A stretch of DNA of 23,059 nucleotides, taken from contig NC_090611.1 in the NCBI RefSeq assembly GCF_004359215.1, forward strand, positions 5,041,181 through 5,064,239. The letters are read 5' to 3'. Of this stretch, positions 1-10,024 are shown one piece after another. How positions within the stretch are numbered: the stretch's first letter is position 1; every line of letters starts with the position of its first letter. This DNA comes from Bremia lactucae. Its lineage: Eukaryota > Oomycota > Peronosporomycetes > Peronosporales > Peronosporaceae. The translations under genes and the position numbers were made by a program. The notes under the pieces are model-generated. The model was not told where the DNA came from. It did no database searches and saw only the letters and a program-made list of their open reading frames with translations.

Positions 1-558
1 ACATCTTTCCGCGGGATTGGCGTTTGCGCCGGTATGGTCGCCGTGTTCAGCTTATTATAAGCATGAACCACGCGCCATCCACCTGTGGCTTTACGCACAC
101 AAAAGGTCGGGCTGCAGTGAGGCGATTTGCTCTCACGCACATGTCCCGCCTTGGCTCGTTTGTCGAAGAACTCATCGATATAATCGACTTGTTCTTTCGG
201 CAACGGCCATTGCCTGGTCACACAATACTTGGTGCCAGGTTCGAGGTCTATCTCGTGCCCGATGCCCCTATCTGCTGGTAGGCGGCTCGGCACTTCTTCT
301 GGGAACACATCACGATGTTTCCACAGAACCTCGAAGAACGGACTGTCTCTCAAGGCATTCCAGCCTTGAGCAGCGTACCGCTTCTTTTTGTCCGTTTCTA
401 GGACGCTCTCGTCCATTGTGTACGACGAGCTACGGTCCATTAAGTTCTCTTGTGGAACTTGTGTGGCTATTTCGTGGATCTTATCTACAGATAAGGCGTC
501 GGTCAACGAGAAAGCGACGAAAATATGACAAGTCACACGACATGTCACTGGGGCCAAC
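1..558 (-). CDS. Ty3/gypsy pol fragment: protease-RT linker and N-terminal reverse transcriptase (partial)
   Basis: Read on the minus strand, one frame is open from about 575 to the left window edge. It passes through a linker (DESVLE, VFPEEVPSRLPADRG) into the start of a reverse transcriptase, with GTKYCVTRQWPLP, ESKSPHCSPTFCV, GGWRVVHAYNKLN and PIPRKD. The same blocks occur in the RT at 13675-14688. The catalytic palm lies beyond the window. There are no stops in this stretch, unlike every other pol copy here. The upstream end stops at the terminus of the LTR at 559, so I read it as the remainder of an element that this LTR abuts. Codons 559-575 belong to the LTR and the open frame there is chance. 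The family assignment is firm. Whether the rest of the element is intact cannot be seen. Confidence 0.85.
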
Positions 559-1061
559 TGAAACGGGGCACCTTTTTATTTGTACTGATAAGAACAACTT
601 GAGCTTACTCAGATTACAGTGAAATGTAGGTGCCTGAAAACTTCACGTACACAGAGTTACAAAGAAAGGTTTCTAAGTAGCTAAGGGTCTTTAGCTACCA
701 AAGTAATTCAAAGGATAAGGATTAGAAAAATGTAAAAATTGTATTAATATATTTAGTTTCCTACAAAACTATCTTCTATCTAACTGAAGTTATTATATTA
801 ATATCTAACTAAGTATGGCGCCTCCTTGCGCATCGCACAATCGTGTCTTAAAACGATTGGCAGGGTCGATTGAGACTTTAAGCAACCAATCAATAGAGCT
901 AATGTCCTAATGCAACAAAATTATCCAAATTGGAACTATTTAAGTCAAAATTTGTAAAGATAAATTTTTTGTACTTCTTCATTTATTTCCTCTTCGGGGA
1001 AATAATATTTATTATTCCTCTTATAGCAAATGATACTTATGTAACGGGACACCCCGTTACC
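559..1061 (-). mobile_element. 3' LTR of gypsy element A
   Basis: On the minus strand the segment begins GGTAACGGGGTG (TG mutated to GG) and ends GTGCCCCGTTTCA. It aligns along its length with the LTR starting at 8627 on the other strand once two insertions there are removed (503 bp here, about 515 bp there). A polypurine tract lies directly upstream on the minus strand (1062-1068), which makes this a 3' LTR for a minus-strand pol. Its outer end abuts the gypsy RT fragment at 1-558. No target-site duplication could be paired. Confidence 0.8.
1041..1060. repeat. Hairpin at the LTR 5' end
   Basis: GTAACGGG and CCCGTTAC form a perfect 8-bp stem with a 4-nt loop, within the first 22 bases of LTR-A. 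The 5' ends of LTR-B (8628-8647) and LTR-C (9434-9453) carry the same arrangement with mismatches. Possible roles are an integrase-binding end or an RNA structure, but this is inference. Confidence 0.6.
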
Positions 1062-1068
1062 CCCCCTT
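1062..1068 (-). other. Polypurine tract of element A
   Basis: The minus strand reads AAGGGGG directly before the LTR start. Polypurine tracts prime plus-strand DNA synthesis and sit immediately upstream of the 3' LTR, so this fixes the element orientation as minus. Element B has a weaker purine run (AAGGCGGTGA) at the same place, 8617-8626. Confidence 0.6.
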
Positions 1069-1074
1069 GACCAA

Positions 1075-1092
1075 CAGTCACTAAAGTGACTG
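1075..1092. promoter_or_regulatory. Conserved palindrome between antisense ORF and PPT, element A
   Basis: CAGTCACT and AGTGACTG are perfect 8-bp arms with 2 nt (AA) between them. The identical arms recur at 8593-8610 in element B although the surrounding sequence has diverged. The site lies upstream of the antisense ORF start and next to the polypurine tract. It could be a dimeric factor site or a structured RNA element. Function is unknown. Confidence 0.5.
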
Positions 1093-1248
1093 ATATAGGG
1101 TGACAGGAAATGCTATTGTGTCTTCCCCTGTAATTTCGCATTTCTGGTTTTAATCAAAATACCGATTTAATACTCATTAATTGTATTTTGACCACAATCA
1201 AGATACCAAATTAGTTCTCATTAATTAATTTTGATCAGAATCAAGATA

Positions 1249-2850
1249 GCGACGAATAAGGCTCTGAGCGTGGGCTGTGAGGCCGCAAAGCTGGAAGTTG
1301 CACGGATTAGTGCAGCTATTGGTAATGCAAATGTTTTCAGCAGACGCATTAGCATCTGCTGCGGGAGAAACATCACCTCCTATTCTTATTGTAGGTGACT
1401 GGAACATGTCCTCTGTTGATGACATGGCAGGTGACGGTAACAGGTCACCTGCTACACCAATTGTAGGTGACTGGACCAAGGCACCTGAATCGCCCGACTC
1501 AGTATCTACTGAAATGTCCGTCGGATCACCCAGGGCCGAGTCCGTTGAACCTTTGGGTTTTAATGTGACAACCAGAGAGGTAATGATGAGGTTGTTCGAC
1601 TTGTCGGACCTCTTTGGTTGGGAGTCATGTGATGATGACTCCGTAAGCGATGACTGATCCGGTGACGTTAGTATGCGTCACCAGGAACTAAGTGGTCACG
1701 AAAGGAAGAGTGCCGCTGGTAGTGCTAGTTTGCATCACCAGGAAATGAGTATTTTAGGGAACGCCCCCAGGGCCAAGTTAACGTTAACGTTGACATGATC
1801 TAACAGGAGAGGGACCGCAATTTGTTGCGTTTCGCTCCTGAGAAGAGGACATGTTTACCCTCTAAGGATAATCTGATTCGTTGGCCTGGTATGACCAATG
1901 ATCGATTTCATATTCTGCTATTTGACTCATCCAGACTTCACATGTCTGGTGAGCATTAGACGGAATTCTTCATCGATGCCTTTTTACCGGCATCGGTGGT
2001 ACTCTTCCAAATGGGCAAAGGATGTCAAACCTTTATATCAAGATTGGACAACCTCTGCACAGAATGTACACAACATAAGCCATGAGGTCTAGCTTCAAGA
2101 GCTGAATACTTTCCGTGAACGGTTCAAGAAACGGACCGAGTCGGTGCACGCTATAAGTTGCACCGTTTGTCTTGAGGGCAGGTATTCCTTGCCTCTCGTG
2201 GGGGGACTCATGCCCACGCTGTTTTAAGGGTGCAGGTCATGCCCCTTAGGAACCAAATTCCGACTAAGATCCCCATTGGAAGACTCTGATCTCTTACGAG
2301 GTGCGTCAATGAGTTGAGAACCTCCAGTCCTTTTACGAGCGCGAAAAGCTCGTTCTCCGATGGACCTTGTGCCGAGGAGGACTGCAAGACGAGACCCAGA
2401 ACGTCCAACTGAGGTTGGGTGCGAGGTTCCCAACTATTATGCGAGGATATATACCCTCGCCAACGAAAAAGCTAACTCATTCGAACCCCCTTAGCCTCAC
2501 GGTGACTCAGGAACTTTCAACAAGAAAGCGCTTCTCTCCGCCTGAATCCATCGATGGATGTGAAGGGGGAGGAAAGATCGGGCTCGCCTCATTTGACGAG
2601 CCCGAATCAACATCGTGATTTGGATCACACTGATCACGAGCGGCCTGTCGCCCCGAGTTAGTGGCAACGGTCGATAATGACCCTCGTCACCAGTTGAGAA
2701 ATGCGCAGATTGCGACTGGACAACTGACGAGCGAAAGGTCACATCAGTCCCTTCAAAAGGAGCTAGCGACAGCTAGTCAGAGAAGCTCTTCGGTGGAGAA
2801 AAGTGTGGATCGTCTAGTTTAAGGGAATCAGACTCTGTTCCGGGTACAAT
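1249..2850 (+). pseudogene. Antisense accessory ORF of gypsy element A (decayed)
   Basis: A protein-like sequence runs opposite to the pol of its own element, between integrase and 3' LTR, broken by frameshifts and stops. In order one reads CEAAKLEVARISAA, SPPILIVGDW, FNVTTREVMMRLFDLSDLFG, LIRWPGMTND, then PTIMRGYIPS..KRFSPPE near 2430-2540. A heptad-rich, probably coiled-coil C-terminus follows at 2694-2850 (QLTSERSHQSLQKELATASQ). The copy in element B (8507-6750) matches these blocks in the same order and in the antisense frames, so this is the coding direction. I do not recognise the family. It lacks a zinc knuckle and the gag blocks seen at 16030-17100. The start is set by alignment with the ATG at 8507 in B; that ATG is lost here. 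Confidence 0.6.
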
Positions 2851-5286
2851 AAGTCTTTGGCTCGGAACCATCAGGCTTTCGCGGATGCCCTTGGCCGTTC
2901 CGGTGTAATCCGGAATCGGAAGAAGCCTCGTACTGATTGTACGGCGGAGACGACCAACATAAGCCGTAGGATGCGCATGCTACGATGCAGTTCGCTAAAA
3001 TTTCTCCTTTAATATAGGGTCTCAATCTGGGGCCAGTTCGCGGGGTAACTCATGGAGTCGGAATATCGTGTCTTCAAAGATGCCAGCTTTTGGCTGTGAT
3101 TGACTCCGGTACTGCAGCAAGATGAACAACAAAAGCAATAGTGCCATTGTTTTTATGTTCGTTGTCGGGAAATCCGAAGACGCAGTCCATGGATATAGAC
3201 TGCCAACATTCTGCCGGAACAGGCAGAGGTTGTAACGGAGCATGGGATGACGCACTTGGATTCAACCGGTGACAAACTGCGCAAGCACGTAAGTACTTGC
3301 AGACGAATGCATACTGGCGTGGCCAGTAGAAAACGCGACTTATTGTGATATAGGCATTCTCACGATCGCAATGACCACTTATTGGTGCATCGTGTCACTC
3401 ATAGATGATGCATAAACGCAAATCATTATGGGTGGAAATGACGACACGATGTGTGTCGCCAGCAACGGCTGTGCAATACAGTAACCCATTGCGTGTTGTG
3501 TATCAATCTAATGAGGATCTATATAATTTCGACAATCCTAAGGATTATTGTGATGAATTTTATAGGTAATCCATCAACCCTTTAAAAGCCTTATTTTCTT
3601 GATAGGCTTTTTAACTGTTGCAACGAAAATTGTTCACTGTTGCAATAGTGACCTTATCCTTACTGTTGATTTGCCAAGCCGGCTCGAAATCGAGCCGGCG
3701 CAAACGGGCATCAGTGACAAAATTAGGTCGTCCTGCTTTAAACTTCACGGGGAAGTTATACTCCGCGAAGAAATACAACCACGTCGTCATTCTTTGCGAG
3801 CGGTGCGAACCGTTTACGGCCGTGCATAAAGACGCTTGGTCCATATATGCAATGAACGGTCTATCCCTTGAGGGAAATACCCTAAATTTAGCAAGTATGT
3901 TTTTCATGGCAAGGCGTTCCTTGTCATGCACATGATAGTTGCGTTTAGCTGAATAAAGCTGACGCGATTAATAATAGACGACGCGCTCTGCGCCGTCTGT
4001 GTCATATTGCATAAACGCACGGCCGATTGCAAAATCGCTGACGTCATAGACCACATGAAAAGGTCGGTCTTGGTCAGCAATCGCTAGAATTGGCTATTGC
4101 ATCAAGCTTTTCTTTATACTCTCGAAGGAACGCTGCCAATCAGCATTCCATTATCACTTTACATTTTTCTTCAACAAAGAAGAAAGATGTACTTTCATTT
4201 CGGCATAATTGCATCAACACTTGTATAGGTACGCCGCTAAACCGAGGGGCTTTCTAGGTCCCTTTACATCGATTGGCACAGGCCAATCGGTGATCGCCTT
4301 GATTTTTCTGGATCCGGGCGTACACCGTCTTTACCCACGATGCACCCAAGAAGTGGTATTTCGCTTGCAGCGAATATACACTTCTTGAGATTTACATACA
4401 ACTTGTGCTTACGCATAAATGTAAGAACCTTTCGGACTTGATTACGATGTACTTCAACGTCCGATTTCCCGTTGATGGCTCTGCTATGAACGAAGACGTC
4501 ATCAAAATGGCTCGGTGCAAAATCCCGCACCGATCTTAACAGATTAATTACACATCTGTTAAATGTCGCAGGGGCATTACTAAGTGTCTGTGGCATGGCT
4601 AGCCACTACCAAAGCATGCCGCTTGGGGTGCTTACTGCGGTGAAGGGAATATCTTGTTCACGCGTAAGATGCTGATAGGATCCAGCCATCAGGTCCTTTG
4701 ACGAAAAGATAGTTCTCTCTGACATACCATCAATGATTACGTCTTCTCGTGGTATCGGCGTTTGAGCCGGTATAGTTGCAGCGATCATTTTAGTATGCAT
4801 GCACAATCCACCACCCTCCTGTTGCTTTACGCACACAGAAGGTCGGAGAGCTATGAGAGGAAGTTGATTCACTCACATGGCCCGCTGCTAAGCGTCAGGC
4901 AAAGAATTTGTCAATCATTATTTCATGTTCACGTGGCAATGGTAATTGCTTAGTAAAACAGTATTTCCAACCTATGATTAGGTCGATTTCATGTCGAGAG
5001 ACTATATCCTTAGGCAAATTCGCACGGTACAGATCCAGGGAAGACATCCTTGAAAACTATTAAATCTTTTTATATAAGATTTGTATTCAAAAATTCCCAG
5101 GATTTGGAACGCAAAACGTTCAATCCGAGTCTTCTCATCGAGGAGACTTTCGCCCGTCGATGAGCTACTGATAATTCGTTCGTTTTCAGGAAATACTATT
5201 GCTGACCAGATATCGGCCACGTAGTTGCCATCTGTGCAAGTACGCAGAGATGCTTGACTTTGCCAACACGTAGAACCCCCACCCAT
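2828..5286 (-). pseudogene. Gypsy element A pol remnant (RT, RNase H, integrase tail)
   Basis: On the minus strand the order is: pre-RT linker (5286-5000, with SLLDEKT), RT N-terminus (4870-4610, IPAQTPIPRED, FTAVSTPSGMLW), RT palm (4596-4264) with HFDD at 4498-4509 in place of the usual YFDD, RNase H (3931-3611, QRMTTWLYFFAEYNF), and integrase (about 3560-3020, with LPVPAECWQSISMD). The C-terminal tail ends at the stop at 2828 (YNQYEASSD). Frame changes and stops occur throughout. Gag and protease are absent, and the integrase core is cut after ELAPD (about 3022) so that it joins the tail directly. The element is dead but its domains are easily recognised. Confidence 0.85.
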
Positions 5287-5309
5287 AAAATAATTGTGTT
5301 TTTGCGCGG

Positions 5310-6695
5310 CACGGTGCCCAATTACGTGAGCATCAAGGACGTAAGAAAATTATCTCACGACAAGCAGCGATTTCTACTGGCCTCGCCTACACGAATTTGT
5401 ATGCAAGTACATATGTGCTTGCGATATTGTCAACGGGTAAAGCCTAGCCCTTGTCCCGTGCTCTATTACAACCTCTGCTTGTTACGACGTTCGTTTCGAT
5501 GGACTTCGTCTTCGGATTTCCCGAAGACGCTCACATGAGTAATTGTATTCTTGTATTTCTTTATCGTCTCAGGTATGCTCGACTCCGGGACAGCAACAAG
5601 ATGTACCACATGTTGTTGCTGTCCCGGAGTCGATCATAGCCAAAGGCTGTGTTAGTTTCTTTGTCGACACGATATTTGGACTCCATGGGTTAATAGTTTT
5701 TCGGTTTAAGATCACCGGTTAGCAGCGGAATTGGTAAATCGTGCTTTTATCACTTTCAACACGGTTGTAGATGTCAACTTCTTACCATCCTGGCACAGAT
5801 GGTCAGGTAGAACGTGCAAATCATGTCCTCGAAGAGATACGCCGCGGATACGTCCACTCTTTTACGGGTTCGTGTGAATTTTTTACCAAGGCAGAATTTG
5901 CAATTTAGTGCATGCATCTACAAAGCATATACCTTTCTTCGTGAATGGCGTAAGCCATTCACGTATATCCATCCGCCTTGGTTGAGAGTGACTTGTATTC
6001 ATGGGTGAGGGACTTGCTCAAGCAAAGAACAATCTAGCTCTTGCTCATCATGCTTTGACTCAATAGTCAATGCGAATGATAACAATGTTAATTCGATCAG
6101 CATTGAAGATTACAAACTAAGTAATATCGACAAGGCTATTGCTGACCTTGATAACATAATGCTAATATACTCATCATCGATAACAATAATATTAGTGAGA
6201 GCAAAAATGTTCTCACCAAAGAGGAGAACAACACTTTAGATGTGCCACCGAGCGCAGTGAAAACAAACCTCAAGAAGCAGTGGTCCACTTCGTGCAGAAA
6301 GGTATCGCTGATGCCTTGGACCGACAGAAACGGAACTCATACAAAAACGGACGAGAAAGCGTTCTTTCGTTTAATGTTGATGATCTAGTCCTACATCTAC
6401 GGTAAATCTACCTTAACATGCAGTGATGAATGTGAGCAGTAATCGATTACTGCCTAAGTATATCGGCCGTTCCGGTTACTGCACCGCCAATGCAATGGGT
6501 AGACGATCGAGCTACCTCGTATGATGTAAACGCATTCAACACTTGATGTCGGGCGTCTCCGCCCGTACTATCAATCCGTACGAGGCTTTTTTCGGTTCCA
6601 TATTAAACCGGCATAGTATAAGGCATCCACTAAAGTCTGATGACTTTGAGTATGATACCGGGCAGAGTCTGGTTCGTGAGAACCAGACGTTCTAA
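5310..6695 (+). pseudogene. Gypsy element B integrase remnant
   Basis: The plus strand opens in the integrase N-terminal zinc-finger region (EHQGRKK, then CQRVKPSP near 5430). It continues with the catalytic core (SMDFVFGFPEDAH at about 5497-5540, and the region TDGQVERANHVLEEI near 5790-5840). It ends with the C-terminal segment (LLPKYIG near 6450, then NPYEAFF) at a stop at 6693-6695. Several stops and frameshifts interrupt it. RT and RNase H are missing. The left end meets element A head to head at about 5290-5310. The tail after the integrase matches that of element A in position and partly in sequence. Confidence 0.8.
6667..6688. repeat. Hairpin at the pol stop of element B
   Basis: GTCTGGTTC and GAACCAGAC form a perfect 9-bp stem with a GTGA loop, five bases before the integrase stop. 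It sits between two convergent frames, pol (+) and the antisense ORF (-). Confidence 0.45.
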
Positions 6696-6749
6696 TAAAT
6701 CCATTAGGCCAAAGTCAGCATCAATAATTATTATGCATATTTAAATGTT

Positions 6750-8507
6750 TATTCGGCAGCGGAGTCCTCGTCTGAAGCGTCTATTTGTTCGCCAGTTGCT
6801 CAACCACAATTTGCGCATGGCTTTACAACTGTTCGCGACAAACATTGTCATTTGTCGACGCTAACACGCAACATTAAGAGCGTTCGTGATCGAATTCCTT
6901 CCGTAAATACCTAAGGTCGTGATCGATGTCACGGTGATGACCCCGGTACGACGTGTGACATGAACCCGTTTTTCCTCGTCACATCCATTGATTGAGGAAT
7001 TCGAGTGGTGAGAAGCGTTTTCTAGTCGAACAATTCTTAAGCCACCGCGAGGTGAAGGGGTTTAAACAACTTATTTCGTTCGTTGGCGTACGGTATCCAC
7101 CCTGGCATGATAGCTGGAACCTCATTCTTAACTAATGATGGACGTTCCAGGTCTCGTTCAGCCATTCGACAAATATCATTCCTTCCTCAGAAGATCTATG
7201 GGCGAACGAGCACTTCACGCGCTTGTAAATGAAATGTAATCTCTTACTCCCTTCGCGCATCTCAGAAGAGATGCACGTCCTCCGATGATCATCCTTAAAA
7301 GCGTATGCCTCCTTAGGGGCATGGTCCGCACCCTTACAGCAGCAGGGACATGGCTCCCCGTACTAGAGGCAAGGTAATTATACCCCTTTCGACAAACGGT
7401 CCAGCTAATAGCGTGCACTGACTGCGGTCCGCCTCTCAAACCGGCCACGAGAAGTGACCAGTCTGTCAAGCCAGGCCTCGAGGCCAGTGCTTTGAACATT
7501 TAGATTGAATGCTTTACAATTGTGTGACAAAGTAGTTACGTCTTTGCACGCTTACAGGTTTACCATTGATGCCGGAAAAAGGCAACGGTGAAGAACTCCT
7601 TTCCGTCCTTTTAGGCTTGCGAAGCCTGTATGGGTCGAACAACGGATAATTATAGAGTTTGTTGGTCATACCGGACCAACCAATTAAGTCGCCTGTAGAG
7701 GGCACCAAAGGTCACTTTTTGGGAGCAAACCCCAACGCATTGCGGTATGCTCCCGAAATGAAGCCCAGTGGAGTTAACATTACGCTCGAAGTCATTTTTA
7801 AGATCACTCCGTTTCTGGTAATACACGCTAGCACCACCATAATCTCCTTTTAAAGTAACTTGTACGATCTATTCGTTGCAGGTAATGCATTTTGGCAAAA
7901 CCAGAGTTATCGTCGCCATGGTGTATTCACAAGATGACCCTACACCAAAATAATCTGACGAGCGGTCAAATAACGACAATATGACCTATTTGGTTGTCAC
8001 AATAGAACCCGAGATGTTCGTTAAAGCTACAGGTTATAACGTGACAATTAAAGAAGTTGTTTGACAGTTCGTCACAAGTGCGTCGCCACTCTCTCTCGCG
8101 CAATCTTTCACATTCAGACGAGGTCAAAAATTATATTCGTGAGGTCACGCTTGCCCTGCTTCAAATCAATGAGCTCAGCTCGTCGCTATTTGGAGCAAAT
8201 CCCAGATTGAGCGATCGAATACAAGTCATTAATGGAGACTTGACGGGGCTCGGCCCCGAGCGAACCGGAGGCCAACGAACGAATAAGATTGCTCATAGAG
8301 GGCATCCTAGGCTTCTTCATTTGCCACCGAGTCGGGCGATGACGCCGACTCTGCCAGTCACCTCCAATCGGAGTAGTAGGTGACCAACTTTCCACAGTAG
8401 AACGCACGAGCGTCTGCTGAATCATTTGAATCACTAGCAGCTGCACTGAGTCGTGTGGTTGCTAGCTTGGCGGCTTCACAGGCCACGTGCACCGATTTCG
8501 ACACCAT
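6750..8507 (-). pseudogene. Antisense accessory ORF of gypsy element B (decayed)
   Basis: This is the minus-strand counterpart of the ORF at 1249-2850. It starts at an ATG at 8507 and reads MVSKSVHVACEAAKLATTRL, SPTTPIGGDW, then LIGWSGMTN (near 7680). Next come PAIMPGWIPYANERNKLFKP and KRFSPLEFLNQWM (about 7100-6960), then HAQIVVEQLANK near 6810, where similarity to copy A fades. Stops and frameshifts are present, including near 8400. Both copies keep the patterns P-x-IM-x-G-x-IP and KRFSP-x-E, which argues for past protein-level selection on this strand. It lies between the integrase of element B (+) and its 3' LTR (+), so it is antisense to pol. Function is unknown. Confidence 0.6.
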
Positions 8508-8592
8508 GCGCAAGTAAAAGTTGGAATTGGAATAAAACAACAAGTGCTGATTGACAGAGAGAGACACAATGTTACTCTCTGTCACTTTACAC

Positions 8593-8610
8593 CAGTCACT
8601 AGAGTGACTG
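8593..8610. promoter_or_regulatory. Conserved palindrome between antisense ORF and PPT, element B
   Basis: Arms CAGTCACT and AGTGACTG are separated by AG and are identical to the palindrome at 1075-1092. Here it lies 86 bases upstream of the antisense ATG (8507) and 17 bases before the LTR start. Confidence 0.5.
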
Positions 8611-8943
8611 TTGCTTAAGGCGGTGATGTAACGGGGTGTCTCATTACATAAACATTATTATTATCTATACAAGGAATAATAAATATTATCCCCTATAAGA
8701 AGATAAACAAAGAAGTACAAATTTATTATATTTTATAAATTTTGACTTAATAGTTTCAATATGACCAAATGTAGTAATATGGAGGCAACAAGACAATTTT
8801 CTGTTCATTGGTTGATTTAAATCTAATTAATTCCGCCAATCGTTTGAAGACAGGGTTGTGAGGCGCGCAACGAGGCGCTTTACATAGTAAGCTGTTAATA
8901 TATTAAAGTCAGTATTAGAAGATAGTTTTATAGGGACTTGAAA

Positions 8944-9379
8944 TAAGGGAGTTTACATAGCCCCATTATTCTGTCTGAAATAGAATTTATAAAACATTCA
9001 CACAAATCAGCACAAATTTGTGAAATTAGCCACATCCGTATGTACCTGATTTTGTGAAATTTTTGACACTCAAATCAGCTCTTTTTCGCTAGAGCTGTAG
9101 ATTGCTTTTGAGATGATTCTTTATTTCAGATGCAAAATCCTTACTCTATTTTTCACATTGTTAATAAATTTAATAAATATCTATATATGTATGCGATGAA
9201 CTTTTATGTACTGTGGAAAGTTTTGATATTGTGTAAATCAGCAAACTTCTCCGGTTGAAACCAGCACGGGCTGTCGGGTATGAGTGTAGGGTCTCGATAA
9301 AAGTTAGGGCCTCTAACCAGGACAACTTTAGCCAATTAGCTAGCTGAGTTATTCATCGAAATCAGCAGAATTATGCACC
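8944..9379. mobile_element. MITE-like insertion in LTR-B with AAATCAGC repeats
   Basis: This segment is absent from LTR-A. It has no coding capacity and is AT-rich. Its ends look like imperfect inverted repeats: CATTATTCTGTCTGAAAT near the left end and CATAATTCTGCTGATTT as the reverse complement of the right end. The octamer AAATCAGC occurs four times in one orientation (9004, 9072, 9235, 9359), with AAATTAGC at 9023. Such spaced motifs resemble subterminal transposase-binding repeats. Superfamily is undetermined. A short duplication (AATA or ATA) may flank it. Boundaries are good to about 10 bp. Confidence 0.45.
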
Positions 9380-9432
9380 TAATACATTAATACAGTTTAA
9401 CTTTTTTCTTTATACTAAAGCCTTAGTATCGA

Positions 9433-9870
9433 TGTAACGGGGTGTATCGTTACATAAAATTAGCACTTAAAGGTTGTTAATTAATATATAATCTAAAGGC
9501 AGATAATAATTGGAGAATATTAATATACATAGTAATATTCGGAAAGCTAATTCGTTGGTAGATATAGGCCAATATATCTACTTGCTCCGCGGTCCAGTCA
9601 GCACTGGACGCGCGCAAAGAGAGAGACAGACAAGACTTCATTACATGTTCTGTGTTAGTAAATAATTAAGTACGTTTGAAATAGATAGAAAAAAGAGCTT
9701 AATTATATTTAATACAGTTTGGGTTTTAACCTCTTCAAAGCAAGTGTTTTAGAAAGATTCGTCTTCTGCATGTACTAGTGCACGTGAAGTGACGTGAGGC
9801 ACCACTCGGACTGAAGCAGTGCGAAGTGGACTTGTACTGAAGCTGTGCAAGTCGGCAGTGCCCCGTTGCA
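9433..9870 (+). mobile_element. Complete solo gypsy LTR (LTR-C) inserted in LTR-B
   Basis: It begins TGTAACGGGGTG and ends GTGCCCCGTTGCA (438 bp), with TG..CA ends. Flanks are ATCGA (9428-9432) and ATCAA (9871-9875), a 5-bp target-site duplication with one mismatch. It belongs to the same terminal-sequence family as LTR-A and LTR-B but has a different interior. Its last 90 bases resemble the stub at 22240-22301. No internal region follows, so it is a solo LTR left by LTR-LTR recombination. Confidence 0.75.
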
Positions 9871-10024
9871 ATCAACCTCTGGAAACTAAGATTTCTTAGC
9901 TGTTGTAACCTTCTCTGCACGTCAGTGTACGTGAAGAAATTGAGGCACCCCACCTTCACTGCTGCCAGTGTAGGTTGGCTAGTACTGTGTCAGTGCTTGC
10001 GAAAGGTGCCCCGTTACACCTGGT

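Larger units (their letters stand above)
8627..10018 (+). mobile_element. 3' LTR of gypsy element B, split by two insertions
   Basis: It begins TGTAACGGGGTG at 8627 and ends GTGCCCCGTTACA at 10018. The pieces 8627-8943, 9380-9432 and 9871-10018 align in order with LTR-A (559-1061, read on the minus strand). Examples are the shared block around AATAATAAATATTAT and the shared GTGTACGTGAAG near the 3' end. Together they total about 515 bp, close to the 503 bp of LTR-A. The intervening DNA is a MITE-like insert and a complete solo LTR. The 3' end abuts a gypsy RT fragment at 10025. Confidence 0.75.

Noticed and set aside
17..622. 201-codon plus-strand ORF
   Set aside because: It is the shadow of the gypsy RT frame on the minus strand, which carries recognisable motifs.
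559..1061. LTR-A as the 5' LTR of the RT fragment at 1-558
   Set aside because: No PBS, gag or protease lies between them, and the polypurine tract marks a 3' LTR of the element on the other side.
1249..2850. Reading the antisense ORF as an ordinary gag with LTR-A as its 5' LTR
   Set aside because: After LTR-A on the plus strand there is no TGG-type primer-binding site. On the minus strand a polypurine tract precedes the LTR. The sequence lacks the gag domain and zinc knuckle, and element B has the same antisense arrangement.
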